Shown one piece after another: positions 1-11,816 of a DNA stretch of 64,000 nt. The position numbers and the translations under genes are program-made. Position 1 is the stretch's first letter; each line of letters opens with the position of its first letter. The notes beneath the pieces were generated by a model. The model was not told the origin of the DNA. It was given only the letters and a program-made list of their open reading frames with translations, and made no database searches. This DNA comes from Colwellia sp. Arc7-635 (GTDB lineage Bacteria > Pseudomonadota > Gammaproteobacteria > Enterobacterales > Alteromonadaceae): NCBI RefSeq assembly GCF_003971255.1, contig NZ_CP034660.1:4340001-4404000 (forward strand), read 5' to 3'.

Positions 1-190
1 CCTAAAATACGCCCCCATTATGGAAAAATCGATTGGTAAAACAAAAACATTGGTCGTTAAGAAGGGCTTCGCTATTTATCAATGTTATCTTAATGGCAGA
101 AATTAAAAATAACTAAGACAAATGATTGTTGAAAGCCAGAAGGTTTTCTACAATCACTTTATAACAACAATTAATCGAGTTTAGTATTAT

Positions 191-1804
191 ATGCTAACAA
201 CCAAACGTATTTGGTCTATTCGTCGGATTTTTCTGTTCTCCATCATAGGTTCTATTTCGCTATTAGCGATCGCTAGTATTGCAATACTCTCTCAGCAACA
301 AGCGAATAGCTACAACATGCTTGCCGCAAATAACATAAAATATTGGGCAAATGTTTTGACGGACGAAAGTCGAGACTATTTAGTTAATTCAGAACGACAA
401 GCACTTAGTAATAATTTATCGATTTCCAAGATAATTCCTAATTTAAATTATCTACACATTTACCAGCTTAATAAAGAAACAGCCACACCTGAGCTTTTTT
501 ATAGCTATAAACGCAATGATAGACGTTCTGCAATAACAGAAAAATCTAATGATATAAATGATTTACTCACACCGGCGTTTAAAGATAAATATGTCGAGTA
601 TATGCAAGAAATTAAAGCTGATGAAAAAGTCATTGGTTTTATTTATCTACAAAATAGTACTGAGCATATCGCATTAATTACCGATAAATTATTGACCACT
701 AACATTATCATTGCGCTTATCGTGATACTTATCGCTATTTTTATTACATTGCAGCTTGAGCGTTATATCAGTACGCCATTTATAGCATTAATAAACACCG
801 TGCAAGTCACTGCTCGACAGAAAAACTTTCAACAACGCTGCCAAGCAATGCCATATCTTGAAGCCGATATGTTAGCCCGTAATATGAATATTTTATTCGC
901 GCGCATGGAGAAACACATCACACAGTTAGCAGCAGCCGAGCAGCTGAGTATTGAGCATTCACATGAACTAGAACATAAAATAAATAAACGTACAGAGGCG
1001 CTTAAGGAGTCTAATCAAGACTTACTTTCCACTTTAGAAAAACTCCATCAGTTTCAAAGCCAATTAGTAGAGAGTGAAAAAATGGCCTCTCTAGGTGATA
1101 TGGTTGCCGGTGTTGCTCATGAAGTAAATACACCGATAGGTTTAGGGGTAACAGCCTCAACATTATTAGCCGATCGGCTAGAAGAAATAAAACTTGCTTT
1201 TGAAGATAAAACACTCAAATCTAGTCAATTGAAGAGATTCTTGAACGAAGGTAGCGAAAATGTTGCCATTATCTATCGAAATCTCAACAGAGCTGCAGAT
1301 TTGATTTCTAGCTTTAAAAAAGTTGCCGTTGATCAATCCAGTGAAGAAGTCCGTACCTTTGAAGTAAAAGAGCTATTAACTGAAGTATTATTGACACTTA
1401 GGCCGCAATTAAACTGCTTACCTTACGTCGTCGATATCGATTGCCCTAATGGTTTGAGTATTACCAGCAAACCGGGCCCTATTAATCAGATTTTAATTAA
1501 TTTAATTATGAACTCTATCCTTCATGGCTTTGAAGGCAGAGATCACGGGAATATTTCCATCGCGGTGATGCCATTAAGTAACCAACTTAATATTATCTTT
1601 AAAGATGATGGTATTGGTGTTGACGAATCAATCAAAAATAAAGTTTTTGAACCTTTTACCACCACAAAACGCGGTGAAGGTGGCAGTGGTTTAGGCATGC
1701 ATTTAGTTTATAACCTCGTTACCCAAGCCTTGGGAGGCACTATCGTACTTCACAGTGAGTTAAATCAAGGTGTGAATATTGAAATTAATTTTCCTATCAA
1801 CTAG
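191..1804 (+). CDS. membrane sensor histidine kinase
   Basis: An inner-membrane two-component sensor of 537 residues. Two hydrophobic segments (about residues 12-34 and 166-188) flank a periplasmic sensing region of about 130 residues. They are followed by a HAMP-like linker, a coiled coil, a HisKA domain with the phospho-acceptor His310 in GVAHEVNTP, and an HATPase domain with N (LIMNSILHG), G1 (DDGIGV) and G2 (GGSGLGMHL) boxes. It has no receiver or HPt domain, so it is not an ArcB- or ArcS-type hybrid. The ATG start lacks a clear Shine-Dalgarno. It lies 330 bp upstream of arcA in the same direction, so a partnership is possible but not shown. The ligand cannot be told from sequence. Confidence 0.9.
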   Translation: MLTTKRIWSIRRIFLFSIIGSISLLAIASIAILSQQQANSYNMLAANNIKYWANVLTDESRDYLVNSERQALSNNLSISKIIPNLNYLHIYQLNKETATPELFYSYKRNDRRSAITEKSNDINDLLTPAFKDKYVEYMQEIKADEKVIGFIYLQNSTEHIALITDKLLTTNIIIALIVILIAIFITLQLERYISTPFIALINTVQVTARQKNFQQRCQAMPYLEADMLARNMNILFARMEKHITQLAAAEQLSIEHSHELEHKINKRTEALKESNQDLLSTLEKLHQFQSQLVESEKMASLGDMVAGVAHEVNTPIGLGVTASTLLADRLEEIKLAFEDKTLKSSQLKRFLNEGSENVAIIYRNLNRAADLISSFKKVAVDQSSEEVRTFEVKELLTEVLLTLRPQLNCLPYVVDIDCPNGLSITSKPGPINQILINLIMNSILHGFEGRDHGNISIAVMPLSNQLNIIFKDDGIGVDESIKNKVFEPFTTTKRGEGGSGLGMHLVYNLVTQALGGTIVLHSELNQGVNIEINFPIN

Positions 1805-2134
1805 TCTTTGATTTAAATGAGGTTTATATTTTTCATCATCGAAGTAAGAATCACATGACAAACGTTGATCTCTAGTGGTTTATTTATCGACATTTAAGCG
1901 CTGAAAATAAGATATAAGGAAATATGGTACAGCCGCAGTTTACTTAGCGATCAGGTTATTTACTACTAGAGCAAAGACATACATCTTGTTCACCTGCGCT
2001 AGTGATTGTTTTTTAGCTATCATTTCTATACCATTAGCCGATATTTAAAAGCCGTCAAATAGTCTATAATTGTGACAATTAGCAGTGAGCTTATTCATTT
2101 AGAAAATTAAACTTTACAGAACTGGACAATTAAC
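1805..2134. other. intergenic region upstream of arcA
   Basis: This 330-bp AT-rich stretch has no supported coding frame. It holds the putative arcA promoter near its right end. I see no clear terminator for the sensor kinase gene. Confidence 0.5.
2065..2070 (+). promoter_or_regulatory. candidate -10 box of arcA
   Basis: A consensus TATAAT lies 64 bp upstream of the arcA ATG. The hexamer 17 bp further upstream (TATTTA) is a poor -35, so an activator would be needed or the call is wrong. Confidence 0.35.
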
Positions 2135-2848
2135 ATGCAAAAACCTCATATATTAATCGTAGAAGATGAAGACGTAACGCGTTTTAGTCTGCGAAATCTA
2201 TTTGAAGCTGAAGGCTATCAAGTATCAGAGGCTATAGATGGTGATAGCATGGATCAGCAGTTGCAAACTAATGCAATAAACTTGGTCATCATGGATATTA
2301 ACTTGCCGGGTAAAAATGGTTTGTTATTAGCTCGTGAGTTAACCAGAAACAAAGATTTAGCCTTGATATTTTTGACCGGCAGAGATAGCGATGTTGATAA
2401 AATTCTTGGTTTAGAAATTGGCGCAGATGATTACCTTACCAAACCTTTTAATCCTCGTGAATTAACCATTCGTGCACGTAATATACTTAATAGAATATTG
2501 CCCAGCAGTGTTGAAAAAGATGATGCTATTATTCACTTTAATCAATGGTCTCTGGATGGTAACTCTCGTAAAATGACCTCACCTGACAATAAAGAAATAT
2601 CAATTCCTCGTGGTGAGTATCGTGCATTACGATTACTTATCGCCAATGCTGGGCAAATAGTCTCTCGACAACAACTGATCAAAGAAATGACCGGTAGAGA
2701 ATTACGCTCTAACGATCGAACTGTTGATGTCACTATTCGTCGACTACGCAAACATTTTGAATCTGTCAAAAATTCACCTGAACTTATCAACACCATCCAT
2801 GGCGAAGGTTATCGCTTTATTGGTCGTGTAGATAATGTCTCTGAATGA
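2135..2848 (+). CDS. arcA: ArcA-type response regulator
   Basis: A 237-residue OmpR/PhoB-family response regulator. Residues 1-120 form the receiver, with acidic pocket Glu11/Asp12 and phospho-acceptor Asp54 in [12 protein letters not shown]. Residues 135-232 form the winged-helix DNA-binding domain. The stretches [18 protein letters not shown] and [16 protein letters not shown], with the end IHGEGYRF, read as ArcA rather than a generic OmpR member. ArcA is the global redox regulator that controls respiratory genes when the electron-transport chain is reduced. It is convergent with hptA 15 bp downstream, which matches the idea that phosphate reaches ArcA through a separate HPt protein. Confidence 0.92.
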   Translation: MQKPHILIVEDEDVTRFSLRNLFEAEGYQVSEAIDGDSMDQQLQTNAINLVIMDINLPGKNGLLLARELTRNKDLALIFLTGRDSDVDKILGLEIGADDYLTKPFNPRELTIRARNILNRILPSSVEKDDAIIHFNQWSLDGNSRKMTSPDNKEISIPRGEYRALRLLIANAGQIVSRQQLIKEMTGRELRSNDRTVDVTIRRLRKHFESVKNSPELINTIHGEGYRFIGRVDNVSE

Positions 2849-2863
2849 TCAACTAATAAAGTT

Positions 2864-3211
2864 TTATTGCGCGTCAAGCCATTGTTTAAAAGTATCAATA
2901 GCTTGCTGGTTTAATAACGCCAACGCGCTTAAGTGATCTGCTCGCACTTGCCAAGCTTCAGTTGTTTTTTCTATTGCGATAAGTTTTTGATGCACTTGGC
3001 ATAAACCTGCACTAGCAGCAGCACCCTTCATTTTGTGGCATTGCTCCTGCCATGTCTTATCGTTAGTTTCATCGATAGCCGCACTAATGGCAGTTAAATA
3101 CAAAATTGACTGCTGACGGTATAAATCCAACATTTGTTGAATTACCTCAAGATCTAAAACCTCCAAGTAACCATTAATTAAAGCTAAATCCAATTGCTGG
3201 GTTGTTGTCAT
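2864..3211 (-). CDS. hptA: stand-alone HPt phosphotransfer protein (HptA-like)
   Basis: A 115-residue helical protein made of a single histidine-phosphotransfer domain. The phospho-accepting residue is His59 in QCHKMKGAAASAG, the typical HxxKG motif. In Shewanella the ArcB phosphorelay is split into a hybrid kinase and a free HptA that passes phosphate to ArcA. The placement of this gene tail-to-tail with arcA supports the same role here. A GGGA ribosome-binding site precedes the ATG. The expected hybrid kinase partner is not in this window. Confidence 0.88.
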   Translation of the reverse strand: MTTTQQLDLALINGYLEVLDLEVIQQMLDLYRQQSILYLTAISAAIDETNDKTWQEQCHKMKGAAASAGLCQVHQKLIAIEKTTEAWQVRADHLSALALLNQQAIDTFKQWLDAQ

Positions 3212-3575
3212 AAAATATCCCGTGTCAGTATCATTATTGCCATTTTATCAATAAATTATTTTACCGTTATTAAAGGCATAATAAATACCTTTTTTGTAAA
3301 TATTAATGACTAATAATTATGGTTTCAATGCCATGTATTAAATACAACTATCATATTCTTGAACAATATCACCAGCCCTATCACAAGCATTGCTTTTGAT
3401 AGCTATATCGTTCAAAATAGCCGCCCTTTTTAGGGTCATTGCATATCTTCCACTTTTAATAATAATTGTGGAGACTGTCACACTTTTTGATAGTCATGCC
3501 AACTATAATTCTACTTTGTACTGAAGTTACCACGATAGCCCTTTACTTAGTGCACAAGCGAACAGCGGAGTCAAA
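3212..3575. other. divergent intergenic region hptA/folE2
   Basis: This 364-bp AT-rich stretch holds the divergent promoters. A TATAAT at 3504-3509 is a candidate -10 for folE2. An imperfect inverted repeat, GACTGTCA (3473-3480) and TGATAGTC (3488-3495), lies just upstream of it. I did not recognise a Zur-type operator. Confidence 0.4.
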
Positions 3576-4502
3576 ATGCCAACATTAATGCCTGATATAG
3601 CAAATCACACCACAGCACAAACTGAGGGTACTTTGGATTGGGTCGGCATGAGTAATATAGAAATGCCTATCATGGTTGCCTCGAAAGGCCAATCAGAACG
3701 TATGGTTTCAGCCTACGTAGATGCGTTTGTAAACCTGAAAGAACCTAAAGCCAAAGGCATTCACATGTCGCGCTTATATTTACTCCTTGATGAATTATCA
3801 AACTCAGACGTTTTAAATCACCAAAGCTTAGTCACACTATTAGATGGCTTTATTAGTAGCCATGCCGATCTTAGTGATAATGCGAAAGTTAAGTTTAACT
3901 TTGACTATCATCTACGTCGAAAATCGCTTATTAGTGGCAAGCAAGGCTGGAAAGCCTACCCTGTTACAATCACAGGACTTTTAAATAAAGGCAAACTAGA
4001 TATCGAACTCTCTGTTGATGTTCGTTACTCTTCAACTTGTCCGTGTTCTGCAGCTTTAGCACGTCAACTTATTCAAAAAGCTTTTAAAGATAAGTTTTCT
4101 CAAGAAGCCGCTGTTGATTTAGAAGCAGTACACGAATGGTTAGGCACAATAGAAGGCGTTATGGCGACCCCACATAGCCAACGCTCTGTTGCGGAAATCA
4201 AAGTAAAATTGAATAGTTCAGCAACTGATTTTCCAATTACTGATCTTGTAGATTTAATTGAGAACTCATTAAAAACACCAGTACAAGCCGCGGTAAAACG
4301 CGAAGACGAACAAGAATTTGCTCGTTTAAATGGTCAAAATTTAATGTTTTGTGAAGATGCTGCTCGTCGTTTACAACACACCATGAATGCATCAACGCAA
4401 TTTGATGATTTTTGGTTACGTATTAATCATTTAGAGTCACTACACGCTCATGATGCCGTTAGTGTTACGACTAAAGGTGTTATCGACGGCTACCAACCCT
4501 AG
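3576..4502 (+). CDS. folE2: GTP cyclohydrolase FolE2
   Basis: This type IB GTP cyclohydrolase I (308 residues) converts GTP to 7,8-dihydroneopterin triphosphate. That is the first step of folate synthesis, and the product is also used for modified tRNA bases. The family hallmark [13 protein letters not shown] carries the metal- and substrate-binding cysteines near residue 155. Length matches the family. In many bacteria FolE2 replaces the zinc-dependent FolE under metal limitation. The gene stands alone, with a strong terminator 80 bp downstream. The start ATG is preceded by a GCGGAG ribosome-binding site. Confidence 0.95.
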   Translation: MPTLMPDIANHTTAQTEGTLDWVGMSNIEMPIMVASKGQSERMVSAYVDAFVNLKEPKAKGIHMSRLYLLLDELSNSDVLNHQSLVTLLDGFISSHADLSDNAKVKFNFDYHLRRKSLISGKQGWKAYPVTITGLLNKGKLDIELSVDVRYSSTCPCSAALARQLIQKAFKDKFSQEAAVDLEAVHEWLGTIEGVMATPHSQRSVAEIKVKLNSSATDFPITDLVDLIENSLKTPVQAAVKREDEQEFARLNGQNLMFCEDAARRLQHTMNASTQFDDFWLRINHLESLHAHDAVSVTTKGVIDGYQP

Positions 4503-4582
4503 ATAAATTATTTATCGTTGCTACTTCGATGGCATGCTAACGATGATGAGTATTTGATAGCTCGAATGCGAATAAAATTAAG

Positions 4583-4616
4583 CCTTAGTTATTTCACTCA
4601 TAACTAGGGTTTTTTT
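4583..4616 (+). terminator. intrinsic terminator after folE2
   Basis: A 10-bp stem (CCTTAGTTAT with ATAACTAGGG, one G-U pair) and a 7-nt loop are followed by a run of T residues. Confidence 0.8.
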
Positions 4617-4814
4617 AGGCCTATAATTTTAAAGCTAAAAAATAAAAATTCATAAAGTGCACAGCAAAACATTAGTGATGATGTAGCGCTTTACTGATGA
4701 CAATTCCCCTTCTTCCTCAATAAATTCATCGCGTCAAATGAAAGCTATTCACGGCAGCACGGTTAGCCAAATTATATTTTTTACTATACTAGGTTATCTA
4801 TACGTTATTACCTA

Positions 4815-5127
4815 TATACACAAACCACTTGGAGATGCAGGATGGGGCAAGTCAAGAAAGGGTTAGCACCAAGGTATTGATTGCAGGGAATAGTTTTTCT
4901 ATTCTCGAAATCAATAACGCCACAGATGACTTGTTATCGGCTTGCCCACAGTGCGCTATGCTAGAAAATCAGTCCTACGTTGCATACATGGATGTATGTA
5001 CTTAGCTTTTGTCTCGAACAAAAAAGCTGTGCAATATTGATAAGGAGTGAGCATTATCCGCGTATCGCGCCTTGAGCTAAATGCTTAGCTTAGCGCTGAA
5101 GCTGCAACTTGAAGTACAACGGGTATA
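4815..5127. repeat. MITE-like element, copy A (decayed)
   Basis: A 313-bp diverged relative of the elements at 28270 and 31866. The ends (TATACACAAACCACTTGG and the mirror AACTTGAAGTACAACGGGTA) are degenerate terminal inverted repeats. Inside it keeps AGAAAGGGTTAGCACCAAGG, GAAATCAATAACGCCACAGA and GCATACATGGATGTATGTAC. It encodes no protein. The mutated ends suggest that this is the oldest copy in the window. Confidence 0.8.
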
Positions 5128-5550
5128 TATAGCTGAAGCTTAGTTTTAATTTTCTTCTATAGTAGAGCTTAAGGCATGACAATGATGGTGATTTACCAAT
5201 ATTTCAGTGCAAAATAGTGTTCGGGTTGTATACATTTATTAGAAAACAGGTGAAATAAACCTAAGAATCGGCATCATCAAAACTGCATAAATATTGAATA
5301 GAAAAATACCAAGCAGAGAATACTTTTATAATTTTTTAATGTAATAAAACTACAAAAGTAAATGAGAATTATTCCACTTATAAAGTCTTTTTCTTATAAA
5401 GCAAATGATTACGATAGCGTTAGTATGAATATAATACTATTAGTTTTATTTCATCTTTATAACCATGTAAAAAAGTTACGAGTATTTACTCTATTCGGAT
5501 TGACGTTTCAATTGTAAATGTTTACTGTAAGTAGTTCTTCGGTACAAAAT
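5128..5550. other. intergenic AT-rich DNA upstream of gltB
   Basis: About 420 bp between the repeat element and the gltB promoter. I see no gene or strong secondary structure. It could hold binding sites for nitrogen regulators of gltBD, but none was recognised. Confidence 0.4.
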
Positions 5551-5579
5551 TTGGATTATTTATGCACTTAAAGTATAAT
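5551..5579 (+). promoter_or_regulatory. sigma-70 promoter of gltBD
   Basis: TTGGAT (5551-5556) and a perfect TATAAT (5574-5579) are separated by 17 bp. They lie 54 bp upstream of the gltB start. This is the best-formed promoter seen in the window. Confidence 0.65.
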
Positions 5580-5632
5580 TTTATTCCATTTAAATAACAA
5601 AAAGCGCCGAATATTTTATTTAGGGGAAGAAA

Positions 5633-8600
5633 ATGCAACTTTACGATCATACTTATCAAAAAGACAACTGTGGCTTTGGCTTAATTGCTCATCAGCATGG
5701 CGAAACAAGCCATAAACTCGTAAAGACTGCTATTCATGCACTAGATAGGATGCAACATCGCGGCGGTATTGCTGCCGATGGAAAAACTGGTGATGGTTGT
5801 GGCCTGTTAATGCAGAAGCCAGACAGCTTTTTTCGTGCCATCGCCGAAGAAAATCATTGGAAATTAGGCAGAAAGTACGCTGTCGGCATGATTTTCCTCA
5901 ATCCTGATCCAATCAAAGCGAATGCCAGTAAAAAAATTCTTGAAGAAGAGTTAGCCCGTGAAACACTAACTTTAATCGGTTGGCGAGTTGTCCCCACTGA
6001 TATCAGCACCTTAGGTGAAATAGCAAAAGGTAATTTGCCAGGTATAGAGCAAGTTTTTGTTAATGCTCCTCCGGGCTGGCGTAACCGAGATCTAGAACGT
6101 CGACTATATATGGCACGAAGACGTGCAGAAAAACGCATCAGTGATGAGTGTTTTTATGTGGCAAGCTTATCGTGTTTAGTCACTATCTATAAAGGTTTAA
6201 TGATGCCGGTAGATTTACCGAATTTTTATTTAGACCTAGCAGATATACGAATGCAAACGGCTATTTGTGTATTTCATCAACGTTTCTCAACGAATACATC
6301 TCCTCAGTGGCATTTGGCGCAACCTTTCCGTTATTTAGCTCACAATGGTGAAATCAATACGATTAAAGGTAATAGACAATGGTGTCGTGCTCGTACCAAT
6401 GGCTTTCGCTCGCCATTACTACCCGATTTAAAAGATGCAGCACCTTTTGTTAATGAAAGCGGCTCAGACTCTTCCTCTCTAGATAACATGTTAGAGCTTT
6501 TTCTTGCCGGTGGTATGGATCTTTATCGTGGTATGCGTCTATTAATGCCACCTGCATGGCAAAATAGTCCTTTGATGGACGATGACTTAAAAGCTTTTTA
6601 TGAATTTAACTCTATGCATATGGAGCCTTGGGATGGACCAGCCGGTGTTGTAGTCACTAATGGTCGCCATGTTGCCTGTAACTTAGATCGTAATGGTTTG
6701 CGCCCTGCTCGCTATGTTATTACTCGCGATGGCTTTATTACTTTAGCTTCAGAAGTCGGTATTTGGGACTATGGCGAAGATGAAGTGATCGAAAAAGGTC
6801 GTGTCGGTCCTGGTGAAATGCTAGCAATTGATACCTATACAGGTAAAATTTTTAACTCTAATGCTATCGACGATGAGCTAAAAGTTCGTCACCCTTACCG
6901 TGAATGGCTAGACAATAATATTCGTCGTTTAGTGCCTTTTCATAAGTTGGATGCTAGCTTAATCGGTCAACGAGTTTTTAGTGATCAAGAAATTGCTCAA
7001 TACCATAAAATGTTTAACTACAGCTATGAAGAAATTCATCAAGTAGTAAAGACATTAGCAGAAAATGGTCAAGAAGCGACGGGCTCTATGGGTGATGATA
7101 CCCCGATGGCCGTGTTATCGAGTCAACCTCGTTCGCTTTATGATTACTTTCGTCAGCAGTTTGCTCAAGTAACAAACCCACCGATAGATCCACTGCGTGA
7201 GCGTTATGTTATGTCACTTGGTACCTGTATCGGTCGTGAACATAATGTTTTCAACGAAACAACGGGTCATGCAAATCGCATTTTATTTGGCACTCCGGTG
7301 CTAATGTACACTGGATTAAAACAATTACGTGAATTAGATCCTGAACATTATCGTTCAGATACGTTAACGTTGAATTATGATCAAGAAGAAGGGCTAGAAG
7401 CCGCAATTTTACGCTTATGTGATGAAGCTGAAACGCTAGTCAGAGACAAAAACACTGTTATTCTGGTCTTGTCAGATCGCCAAATACATCAAGGCATGCT
7501 GCCTATTCCTGCTGCGATGGCGGTGGGTGCAGTACAAAAACGTTTAGTTGACCAACAATTACGTTGCGACTCTAATATTATTGTCGAAACAGCTTCCGTA
7601 CGAGACTCTCATCAATTTGCGGTACTGCTTGGTCTTGGTGCTACGGCGATTTATCCTTTCTTAGCTTATGAAACGATCGAACAATTAGTTGAGCAAAAGC
7701 AAATTGATCTTACTGCTCGTCAAGCAGTAGTAAATTACCGAGAAGGTATTAATAAAGGTTTATTAAAGATTTTATCTAAAATGGGCATTTCAACGATTGC
7801 GAGTTACCGTTGTGCTGGCCTGTTTGAAGTTATTGGTCTTAATAGCAATATCATGAAAATTTGTTTTCCTGATTTGCCTAGCCGTATTCAAGGTGCAGAT
7901 TTTTCAGACATTGAACAAGACAGCATTAACCTTGCCCGAAAAGCTTTTATGCCGCATCAAAAAATGAGTCACGGTGGCCTGCTCAAATATGTACACGGCG
8001 GTGAATACCATGCCTATAACCCTGATGTGGTGAGCACGTTACAAACGGCTGTGCGTAGTGGTGACTATAGTGATTACAGAATATTTGCCGATCATGTTAA
8101 CAACCGACCCGCTGCAGCCCTACGTGATTTATTAGCTTTTAAAGAAGATCAAGAAGCTATCGATATCTCAACTGTCGAGCCAGAATCTGAGCTATTTAAA
8201 CGTTTTGATAGTGCAGCAATGTCTATCGGTGCTTTAAGTCCAGAAGCGCATGAAGCACTAGCTATCGCGATGAATCGCTTAGGTGGCTTTTCAAATTCGG
8301 GCGAAGGCGGCGAAGACGAACGTCGCTTTGGAACGGTAAAAAATTCACGTATCAAACAAATTGCATCTGGACGTTTTGGTGTTACCCCTTACTACTTAGT
8401 TAATGCTGACGTTCTGCAAATTAAAGTAGCTCAAGGAGCCAAACCGGGTGAAGGTGGCCAATTACCGGGTGATAAAGTTACACCTTTAATTGCGAAACTG
8501 CGTTTCTCTGTACCTGGTGTCACGTTAATTTCACCACCACCACACCATGATATTTATTCAATTGAAGATTTGGCTCAGTTGATATTCGATTTAAAACAAG

Positions 8601-10093
8601 TTAATCCAAAAGCCATTATTTCAGTGAAATTGGTTTCGGGTCCTGGTGTAGGCACTATCGCTTCAGGTGTTGCAAAAGCTTACGCTGACTTCATTACAAT
8701 CTCTGGTTATGACGGCGGCACAGGTGCAAGCCCGTTAACCTCAGTTAAATATGCCGGTTGTCCATGGGAACTTGGTTTAGCAGAAGCCCATCAATCATTA
8801 GTGACCAATGGCTTACGTCATAAAGTACGCTTACAAGTTGATGGTGGTTTAAAAACCGGTATTGATATTGTTAAAGCGGCTATTTTAGGCGCCGAAAGCT
8901 TTGGTTTTGGTACTGCACCTATGGTTACTCTTGGCTGTAAATTCTTACGTATTTGTCATTTGAACAACTGCGCTACAGGTGTTGCAACTCAAGACGAAGT
9001 ACTACGTGAGCAATTTTTTAAAGGCTTACCTGATCAAGTGATGAACTACTTTAAGTTTATTGCTCAAGACGTACGAGAAATTCTAGCGCGTTTAGGTGTT
9101 GAAAGCTTAACCGCAATTATTGGCCGTACCGATTTACTCGTGCCGTTAGCGGGTATTACGGCAAAACAGCAAAAGTTAGATTTACGTCCTATTATTGCGC
9201 CAGTTATTGCTGGTGAAAATACTGCATTGCATCAAACGGACACTAATGAACCTTTTGATAAAGGTGAATTAAACCAGCGTTTACTTGCATTGGCAGCTAA
9301 TGATATTGCGCATAGTTCAGGCGGTGAATATCGCGTGAACATTCAAAATACTGACCGCTCTGTTGGCGCTTCGTTATCAGGTGAAATAGCACGTCATCAT
9401 GGCGATCAAGGTATGGCTGCAAATCCGATTAAAATCGACTTTTGTGGTACTGCTGGTCAAAGTTTTGGGGTTTGGAATGCCGGTGGTTTAGAACTGACAT
9501 TAACAGGTGACGCTAATGATTACGTTGGCAAGGGCATGGCCGGTGGTAAATTAACGATTAAACCACCAAAAGGCGTGGAATATTTAAGTCATAAAACCAT
9601 GATAATGGGTAATACTTGTTTATATGGTGCGACTGGCGGTAAATTATACGGTTGTGGTCGTGCAGGTGAGCGTTTTGCCGTAAGAAACTCTGGCTGTCAT
9701 GCGGTTATTGAAGGTACTGGCGACCATGCTTGTGAATATATGACGGGTGGCATTGTCACTATTTTAGGTCAAGTTGGTGTTAATTTTGGTGCTGGTATGA
9801 CAGGTGGTTTCGCTTATGTTTATGATGAGCATGACGATCTAGCAATACGTTTGAATAATGAATCTATTGAAATGTTAGACATTGATGAACTTAATATTCA
9901 TCAAGAACATTTACGTGGCATTATCAATCAGCATTTAGATGAAACGGGGAGCTTAAGAGCTGAAGAAATTTTAACTAATTTTTCTACTTATGCACCACGC
10001 TTTAAATTAGTTAAACCCAAAGCCGTTGATGTTAAAACCTTATTGGGACATCGCAGCCGTTCATCCGCAGAACTACGTGTTCAAGCGCAATAA
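5633..10093 (+). CDS. gltB: glutamate synthase, large (alpha) subunit
   Basis: The large subunit (1486 residues) of NADPH-dependent glutamate synthase (GOGAT) makes two glutamates from glutamine and 2-oxoglutarate. After a short propeptide, Cys13 in DNCGFGLIAHQHG is the N-terminal nucleophile of the class II amidotransferase domain. The central and FMN/synthase domains follow, and the 3Fe-4S motif CKFLRICHLNNCATG is near residue 1105. The C-terminal glycine-rich beta-helix (GXGXXXG repeats) spans about residues 1230-1450. An AGGGGAAG ribosome-binding site precedes the ATG. It forms an operon with gltD, 27 bp downstream. Confidence 0.97.
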   Translation: MQLYDHTYQKDNCGFGLIAHQHGETSHKLVKTAIHALDRMQHRGGIAADGKTGDGCGLLMQKPDSFFRAIAEENHWKLGRKYAVGMIFLNPDPIKANASKKILEEELARETLTLIGWRVVPTDISTLGEIAKGNLPGIEQVFVNAPPGWRNRDLERRLYMARRRAEKRISDECFYVASLSCLVTIYKGLMMPVDLPNFYLDLADIRMQTAICVFHQRFSTNTSPQWHLAQPFRYLAHNGEINTIKGNRQWCRARTNGFRSPLLPDLKDAAPFVNESGSDSSSLDNMLELFLAGGMDLYRGMRLLMPPAWQNSPLMDDDLKAFYEFNSMHMEPWDGPAGVVVTNGRHVACNLDRNGLRPARYVITRDGFITLASEVGIWDYGEDEVIEKGRVGPGEMLAIDTYTGKIFNSNAIDDELKVRHPYREWLDNNIRRLVPFHKLDASLIGQRVFSDQEIAQYHKMFNYSYEEIHQVVKTLAENGQEATGSMGDDTPMAVLSSQPRSLYDYFRQQFAQVTNPPIDPLRERYVMSLGTCIGREHNVFNETTGHANRILFGTPVLMYTGLKQLRELDPEHYRSDTLTLNYDQEEGLEAAILRLCDEAETLVRDKNTVILVLSDRQIHQGMLPIPAAMAVGAVQKRLVDQQLRCDSNIIVETASVRDSHQFAVLLGLGATAIYPFLAYETIEQLVEQKQIDLTARQAVVNYREGINKGLLKILSKMGISTIASYRCAGLFEVIGLNSNIMKICFPDLPSRIQGADFSDIEQDSINLARKAFMPHQKMSHGGLLKYVHGGEYHAYNPDVVSTLQTAVRSGDYSDYRIFADHVNNRPAAALRDLLAFKEDQEAIDISTVEPESELFKRFDSAAMSIGALSPEAHEALAIAMNRLGGFSNSGEGGEDERRFGTVKNSRIKQIASGRFGVTPYYLVNADVLQIKVAQGAKPGEGGQLPGDKVTPLIAKLRFSVPGVTLISPPPHHDIYSIEDLAQLIFDLKQVNPKAIISVKLVSGPGVGTIASGVAKAYADFITISGYDGGTGASPLTSVKYAGCPWELGLAEAHQSLVTNGLRHKVRLQVDGGLKTGIDIVKAAILGAESFGFGTAPMVTLGCKFLRICHLNNCATGVATQDEVLREQFFKGLPDQVMNYFKFIAQDVREILARLGVESLTAIIGRTDLLVPLAGITAKQQKLDLRPIIAPVIAGENTALHQTDTNEPFDKGELNQRLLALAANDIAHSSGGEYRVNIQNTDRSVGASLSGEIARHHGDQGMAANPIKIDFCGTAGQSFGVWNAGGLELTLTGDANDYVGKGMAGGKLTIKPPKGVEYLSHKTMIMGNTCLYGATGGKLYGCGRAGERFAVRNSGCHAVIEGTGDHACEYMTGGIVTILGQVGVNFGAGMTGGFAYVYDEHDDLAIRLNNESIEMLDIDELNIHQEHLRGIINQHLDETGSLRAEEILTNFSTYAPRFKLVKPKAVDVKTLLGHRSRSSAELRVQAQ

Positions 10094-11569
<1,476 letters not shown>

Positions 11570-11655
11570 ATAGCCAAGAGGCTAATAGCGCTGAAAAATA
11601 GTAAGTAAATGTCGATAGAAAATTGACCATGTTGGTTATCTACAATACTTAATAA

Positions 11656-11696
11656 ATAAGCCCGATTGGTAGTGTACCAATCGGGCTTATTTTTTT
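11656..11696 (+). terminator. intrinsic terminator after gltBD
   Basis: A perfect 16-bp stem (ATAAGCCCGATTGGTA paired with its complement) has a 3-nt GTG loop and is followed by TTTTTT. It lies 87 bp after the gltD stop. Confidence 0.92.
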
Positions 11697-11816
11697 AACG
11701 ACTTATCATTAAAACTACTGATTTACACTAATATAGTGTCGCACTAAACTTACTATAATAACGAAATCAGCAATCACTTAGACTCAATATACCCCCATTT
11801 CAACGAAGGTCTTATG

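Noticed and set aside
191-1804. Call of the first kinase as ArcB or ArcS
   Set aside because: It has no receiver, PAS or HPt domains, so it does not fit either architecture.
4815-5127. Possible structural RNA in the folE2-gltB gap
   Set aside because: The sequence is explained by similarity to the MITE-like copies elsewhere in the window.
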